Assembly: GCA_030549905.1 (NCBI GenBank)
Contig: JAUQQK010000001.1
Span: forward strand, 62,001-126,000
From: Aquificota bacterium
GTDB lineage: Bacteria > Aquificota > Aquificia > Aquificales > Aquificaceae
Direction: 5' to 3'
Length of the DNA: 64,000 bases
Shown here: one piece after another, positions 60,523 to 64,000 of the stretch
Position numbering within the stretch: position 1 is the first letter of the stretch
Layout: each line of letters starts with the position of its first letter
The notes under the pieces: model-generated
What the model saw: the letters and a program-made list of their open reading frames with translations, nothing else
What the model was told of the DNA's origin: nothing
Database searches by the model: none
Program-made: the position numbers and the translations under genes

Positions 60523-61527
60523 ATGCCGGAGGCAAAAAACAAGCTTAGTAAGGCTCAAAAGGCTGCCATACTTTTGATGGCTATGCCGCCGGCGGTGGCT
60601 GTAGAAATCATGAAAGAGCTTTCAGACGAAGAAATACAGGAGATACTAATCCATGCAACGAATATAGAAGGTATAACGGTAAAGGATATTGAAGAAATAG
60701 CAAAAGAATTTATAGAAGAATACAAGGCTACCTCCTTTATAACGCCAGACATTGACGCTCTGTTAGAGTTTGCAAGAAAGGCATTACCACCGGACAAGTT
60801 TGCCAAGATCTACGAGTTTCTGAGCAGTTCCACCCTTATAAAGAGCTTTCAGGAGCTGGAAAGGGTTGACAGTAAGATACTTGCAAACATACTAAGGGGC
60901 GAACACCCACAAACCATAGCGGTGGTGCTCTCCCAGCTAAACCCGGCAAAATCCGCAGAGATACTGAAGGCACTCCCTGATACCTTAGCCATAGAAGTGG
61001 TAAAGAGGCTTGCAACCCTTGAAAACATATCTCCAGAGTTTTTTGGTGAGCTGATAGAGGTGCTTGCTGAAGAAATAAGGGGTATGGGAATAAGCGGGAT
61101 AATGCAGAAAATGGAAGGTATTACGCTTACCGCAGAGCTTCTCAACATGCTGGATAAGGACACTACCAACAAAATACTTGCCAAGCTGGATGAGGAAGAC
61201 CCCTACCTTTCAGAAAAGATTAAGGAAAAGATGTTTACCTTTGAAGATATACGCAAACTGGATAACAGAGCCATCGTTGAAATACTCAAGGCTGTGGATA
61301 AAAACACGCTCATAATAGCCCTGAAGGGTGCGCCAGAGGACATAAAGGAAAAGTTCTTCTCCAACATGTCCAAGAAGGCTGCGGATATTATGAGGGAAGA
61401 CATGGAAGCCCTTGGTCCCGTGAGGGCTTCTGAGGTGGAAAAGGCTCAGAAGCAGGTTATACAAGTTATAAAGAACCTTGCGGACCAAGGCATCATAGAC
61501 ATATCGGGCGGAGAATCTTATGTCTGA
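60523..61527 (+). CDS. fliG: Flagellar motor switch protein FliG
   Basis: 334 aa rotor protein linking FliF and FliM and interacting with the stator. Motifs: KLSKAQKAAILLMAMPP, LRGEHPQTIAVVLSQLNPAK (EHPQ motif) and the C-terminal torque helix region with DNRAIVEILKAVDK and MREDMEALGPVR. First gene of fliG-fliH-fliI; fliF and fliJ are not in the window. A TATTAT lies only 2 nt before the ATG, so the true promoter is unclear. Confidence 0.96.
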   Translation: MPEAKNKLSKAQKAAILLMAMPPAVAVEIMKELSDEEIQEILIHATNIEGITVKDIEEIAKEFIEEYKATSFITPDIDALLEFARKALPPDKFAKIYEFLSSSTLIKSFQELERVDSKILANILRGEHPQTIAVVLSQLNPAKSAEILKALPDTLAIEVVKRLATLENISPEFFGELIEVLAEEIRGMGISGIMQKMEGITLTAELLNMLDKDTTNKILAKLDEEDPYLSEKIKEKMFTFEDIRKLDNRAIVEILKAVDKNTLIIALKGAPEDIKEKFFSNMSKKAADIMREDMEALGPVRASEVEKAQKQVIQVIKNLADQGIIDISGGESYV

Positions 61528-62191
61528 GAGGAGGTTCAAACCCCTTTTTCACATGGAGGTGGAGGAAGAAGACAACCAGAAGGAGCAGGTGGAAATAGAA
61601 CAGGATAACCCATGTAATGAAGTGGAAAATACTTACCGCATAGAACTTGAAAGGGTAAGAGAAGAAATAACAAGGCTTAAAAGCCACATAGAAGCCCTTG
61701 AAGGTGAAAGGTCGGAGCTTTTGAAGGAAAAGGAAACATTAAGGAGCCTCCTTGAAGAGAGGAAACATACAGAAGGGCTGCTTAGCAATCTCACGGAAGA
61801 GATAGTAAATTCCATTGGCAGGGTAAAGGAGAGCCTCAAAGAGAGCCTTCTTGACATGGTGATGGAGCTTACAAAAAAACTGGTGCTTTCTACAGCCATT
61901 CCGAAGGAAGATACGTTAAGGAAAGCCCTTTCAAAACTGCTTGAATCTAATATTGAGCTCAAGGGTCAGCTAATCCTGCATCTATCACCCAAGGATGCAA
62001 ATAGGGTGGAGTCCTTTTTGAAAAGCCTTGAGGAAAAGTCCGGGGGTTCCTTGGAGCTTTCCATAATAAGGGAGGAAAACCTATCAGAGGGTGAATTTAT
62101 ATTAGAAACACCCAAGCTCTGGATAGAGAGAAAATACGAGGACCTCCTTGAAGACCTTATGGAAGAGCTAAGAGATGAGGGGAGTGTATAG
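61520..62191 (+). CDS. fliH: FliH-like flagellar export regulator
   Basis: 223 aa. An acidic, Gln/Glu-rich start (EVEEEDNQKEQVEIEQDN), a long coiled coil (EREEIT.. through LLEERK) and a C-terminal FliH/HrpE-type domain (LLDMVMELTKKLVLSTAI, then LSPKDANRVESFLKSL and EFILETPKLWIERKYEDLLE). It binds and restrains the export ATPase FliI. It overlaps fliG by 8 nt and fliI by 17 nt. Confidence 0.85.
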   Translation: MSERRFKPLFHMEVEEEDNQKEQVEIEQDNPCNEVENTYRIELERVREEITRLKSHIEALEGERSELLKEKETLRSLLEERKHTEGLLSNLTEEIVNSIGRVKESLKESLLDMVMELTKKLVLSTAIPKEDTLRKALSKLLESNIELKGQLILHLSPKDANRVESFLKSLEEKSGGSLELSIIREENLSEGEFILETPKLWIERKYEDLLEDLMEELRDEGSV

Positions 62192-63452
62192 AATTTACAG
62201 TAAGGTCTTCAAGGCGAGCGGTATATATGTGGAGGCTTACAACCATGATGGGGCTGTTGGGGACCATGTGATACTTTATCCCAGCAGGGGAAAGCCTGTA
62301 GAGGGTGAAGTTATAGGCTTTAACGAGGATAGGTGCATAATCATGCCCTTTTCTTTCCCTGCAGGCATAAAGGCTGGAGACAGGGTGCTGATAGGCAAAG
62401 GTCATATATCAACGGTTGTGGGCGAAGGTCTGCTGGGTGAGCTGATAGACCCTTTTGGCAGAAGGCTAAAGGACGGCTCAGTGGTAAGGGGTATAAAGGC
62501 ACCTATCCTGCTTGAAAGCCTGAACCCCCTTGAAAGGGAAAGGATAAGAGAGGTTTTTGACTGTGGCATAAGGTCCATAAACGCCATGCTCACCTTGGGA
62601 AAGGGTCAGAAGGTGGGCATCTTCGCGGGCGCTGGTATTGGTAAAAGCACCCTTCTGGGCATGCTGGTCAGGAACAGCAAAGCGGATGCGGTGGTTCTTG
62701 CTCTTGTTGGCGAGCGTGGAAGGGAGGTAAGGGAGTTCCTTGAAGATGTGCTGGGTGAGGAAGGCAGGAAAAGGAGCATAGTCATAGCCACCACCTCAGA
62801 CCAGACGCCCATACTGAAGGTTAAAGGTGCCATCAGTGCCTTAGTGCATGCCAGACATCTGGCAAGCAAGGGCATGCACGTGCTTTTAGTGATGGACTCT
62901 ATTACGAGGCTTGCCATGGCTCAGAGGGAGGTGGGGCTTACAGCCGGAGAGCCACCCACCATGAAGGGCTACACGCCTTCTGTCTTCTACCTACTTTCAA
63001 AGGTGGTGGAAGCCTGCGGAAACTTTAAAAAGGGAAGCATAACGGGTGTCTTTAGCGTATTAGTGGAGGGAGATGACATTAGCCTTGACCCGGTGGCAGA
63101 TGCCCTTATGGGTATGCTTGATGGACATATAGTGCTATCAAGAAGGAGGGCACACGCGGGCATATATCCGGCGGTGGACCCGGTAAAAAGCTTAAGCAGG
63201 CTCATGCCCCATGTGGTGAGCGATGAGCATTTAAAGATGGCCCTGTATCTTAGGGAGCTTTTAAGCGTCTATGAATCTATGGAAGACATGGTGAGCCTGG
63301 GGCTATACACACCCGGAAGCAATCCTCTGCTGGATAAGGTTTTAAGGCACAGAGAGGAGATAAAGGCATTCTTCAAACAGGGGGTGGAGGAAAAGGTAAG
63401 CTACGAAGAGAGCTTAAGACAGCTTAAAGAACTTTATACCAAATTGCTATAA
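62175..63452 (+). CDS. fliI: Flagellar export ATPase FliI
   Basis: 425 aa F1-beta-like ATPase of the flagellar type III export apparatus. Walker A is [16 protein letters not shown], with [37 protein letters not shown] and [14 protein letters not shown]. The type III-specific motifs separate it from F1/V1 subunits. Confidence 0.96.
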   Translation: MRGVYRIYSKVFKASGIYVEAYNHDGAVGDHVILYPSRGKPVEGEVIGFNEDRCIIMPFSFPAGIKAGDRVLIGKGHISTVVGEGLLGELIDPFGRRLKDGSVVRGIKAPILLESLNPLERERIREVFDCGIRSINAMLTLGKGQKVGIFAGAGIGKSTLLGMLVRNSKADAVVLALVGERGREVREFLEDVLGEEGRKRSIVIATTSDQTPILKVKGAISALVHARHLASKGMHVLLVMDSITRLAMAQREVGLTAGEPPTMKGYTPSVFYLLSKVVEACGNFKKGSITGVFSVLVEGDDISLDPVADALMGMLDGHIVLSRRRAHAGIYPAVDPVKSLSRLMPHVVSDEHLKMALYLRELLSVYESMEDMVSLGLYTPGSNPLLDKVLRHREEIKAFFKQGVEEKVSYEESLRQLKELYTKLL

Positions 63453-63453
63453 T
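63448..63453 (+). promoter_or_regulatory. Extended -10 before proA
   Basis: TGCTATAAT (TATAAT at 63448-63453 with an upstream TGn) ends 7 nt before ATG 63461; no ribosome binding site is present, so proA is probably leaderless. Confidence 0.45.
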
Positions 63454-63460
63454 TTTAATC

Positions 63461-64000
63461 ATGGTTGAGCTAAAGTCCTACGCGGAGGAAAAGGTAGAAA
63501 GGGCAAGAAGGGTTTTAAGAAGCCTTATGAGCCTCAGCACTCAGGTAAAGGACAAAACCCTGCTAAGGTCTGCAGAGCTTCTTTTAGAGAGGAAGGACTA
63601 TATAAAAGAGGAAAACCAGAAGGATATAGAGTTTGCAAAGGCTCAGGGACTCTCAAACGCCCTCATTGACAGGCTGCTTCTCAACGACAAACGTATAGAA
63701 GGGATGGCAAAGGTGCTCAGAGATGTGGCAAGCCTCCCGGACCCAGTGGGAGAAATAACGCGTATGTGGACAAGGCCAAACGGTCTTATGGTGGGCAAGA
63801 TGCGTGTGCCCCTGGGGGTTATCTTTATCGTCTATGAAGCAAGGCCCAATGTTACCATAGAGGCGGCTTCCCTCTGCATGAAGTCTTCAAACGCAGTGAT
63901 ATTGAGGGGTGGCAAAGAAGCCATAAATTCCAACAGGGCTTTGGTGGAAGTGCTTCGTGAAGCCTGCAGGGAAACAGGCTTTCCGGAGGAGGCCATTCAG
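63461..64000 (+). CDS. proA: Glutamate-5-semialdehyde dehydrogenase, N-terminal part
   Basis: 180 codons are present before the window ends. ProA reduces gamma-glutamyl phosphate in proline synthesis. Family motifs: [77 protein letters not shown] and [12 protein letters not shown]. The catalytic Cys would lie beyond the end. Confidence 0.95.
   Translation, partial: MVELKSYAEEKVERARRVLRSLMSLSTQVKDKTLLRSAELLLERKDYIKEENQKDIEFAKAQGLSNALIDRLLLNDKRIEGMAKVLRDVASLPDPVGEITRMWTRPNGLMVGKMRVPLGVIFIVYEARPNVTIEAASLCMKSSNAVILRGGKEAINSNRALVEVLREACRETGFPEEAIQ

Noticed and set aside
1-64000. CRISPR arrays, insertion sequences, prophage
   Set aside because: No spaced direct repeats, transposase or integrase sequences were seen on either strand.

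Overview
The window is chromosomal DNA of a thermophilic, hydrogen-oxidising type of bacterium, most likely an Aquificaceae member (Hydrogenobacter-like). This is inferred from the protein style (Lys/Glu/Arg-rich, many AGG and ATA codons), very tight gene packing, and a denitrification set of NirS, a CuA-dependent nitric oxide reductase and a clade II-type NosZ. No rRNA, tRNA, CRISPR array, insertion sequence or convincing terminator was seen.

Region 1 (1-27,200) is mostly housekeeping: a HEPN/MNT pair with a damaged MNT gene, uvrB, a methyltransferase, a ThiS/MoaD-like protein, a degenerate EAL protein, ffh, leuB, a MidA-like methyltransferase, HIT, tmk, alr, nfi, glyQ, a beta-CASP nuclease, an NlpC/P60 protein, ApbE, TerC, a PGI/PMI enzyme, an amino-acid permease, a UvrD helicase, ndk, atpF'-atpF-atpH and nrdD.

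Region 2 (27,200-51,900) is the core of interest. One minus-strand operon (38,304 to 27,204) carries a 59-aa membrane subunit, a CuA subunit II, a heme-copper NO reductase (eNOR-like) subunit I, a second degenerate subunit I paralogue, Sco, NirS, a di-heme NirN-like protein, a V4R protein, NirJ, NirF and CobA. Divergent from it, across a 163-bp region with two matching hairpin/operator elements, is a 646-aa fusion of bis-heme cytochrome b, two 4Fe-4S clusters and an MvhD/FlpD domain. A second minus-strand operon (46,907 to 40,380) is cytochrome c, nosZ, nosB-like, nosL, nosD, nosF, nosY, cytochrome c. A divergent plus-strand operon (47,051-49,817) encodes two DUF2249 proteins, a cytochrome c'-like protein, a DUF59 protein and a polytopic membrane protein, with an FNR-type box at exactly -41.5 from the first ATG. 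The fused siroheme decarboxylase (NirDL/AhbAB) and a Met8/CysG-type dehydrogenase follow, so all recognisable heme d1 steps from uroporphyrinogen III are in the window.

Region 3 (51,860-64,000) has gatB, a heme-c-sensing GGDEF-EAL receptor broken by two in-frame stops, an XTP pyrophosphatase, a phosphatase-like protein lacking its catalytic Cys, a LysR regulator, a HAD phosphatase, a Trm112-like protein, moaA-moaE, fliG-fliH-fliI and the start of proA.

Many genes have a -10-like hexamer ending 6-7 nt before the ATG with no Shine-Dalgarno sequence, suggesting frequent leaderless transcription. By contrast the nirS, NO-reductase and nos promoters have a full TTGACA -35 box with 17-bp spacing and normal ribosome binding sites.
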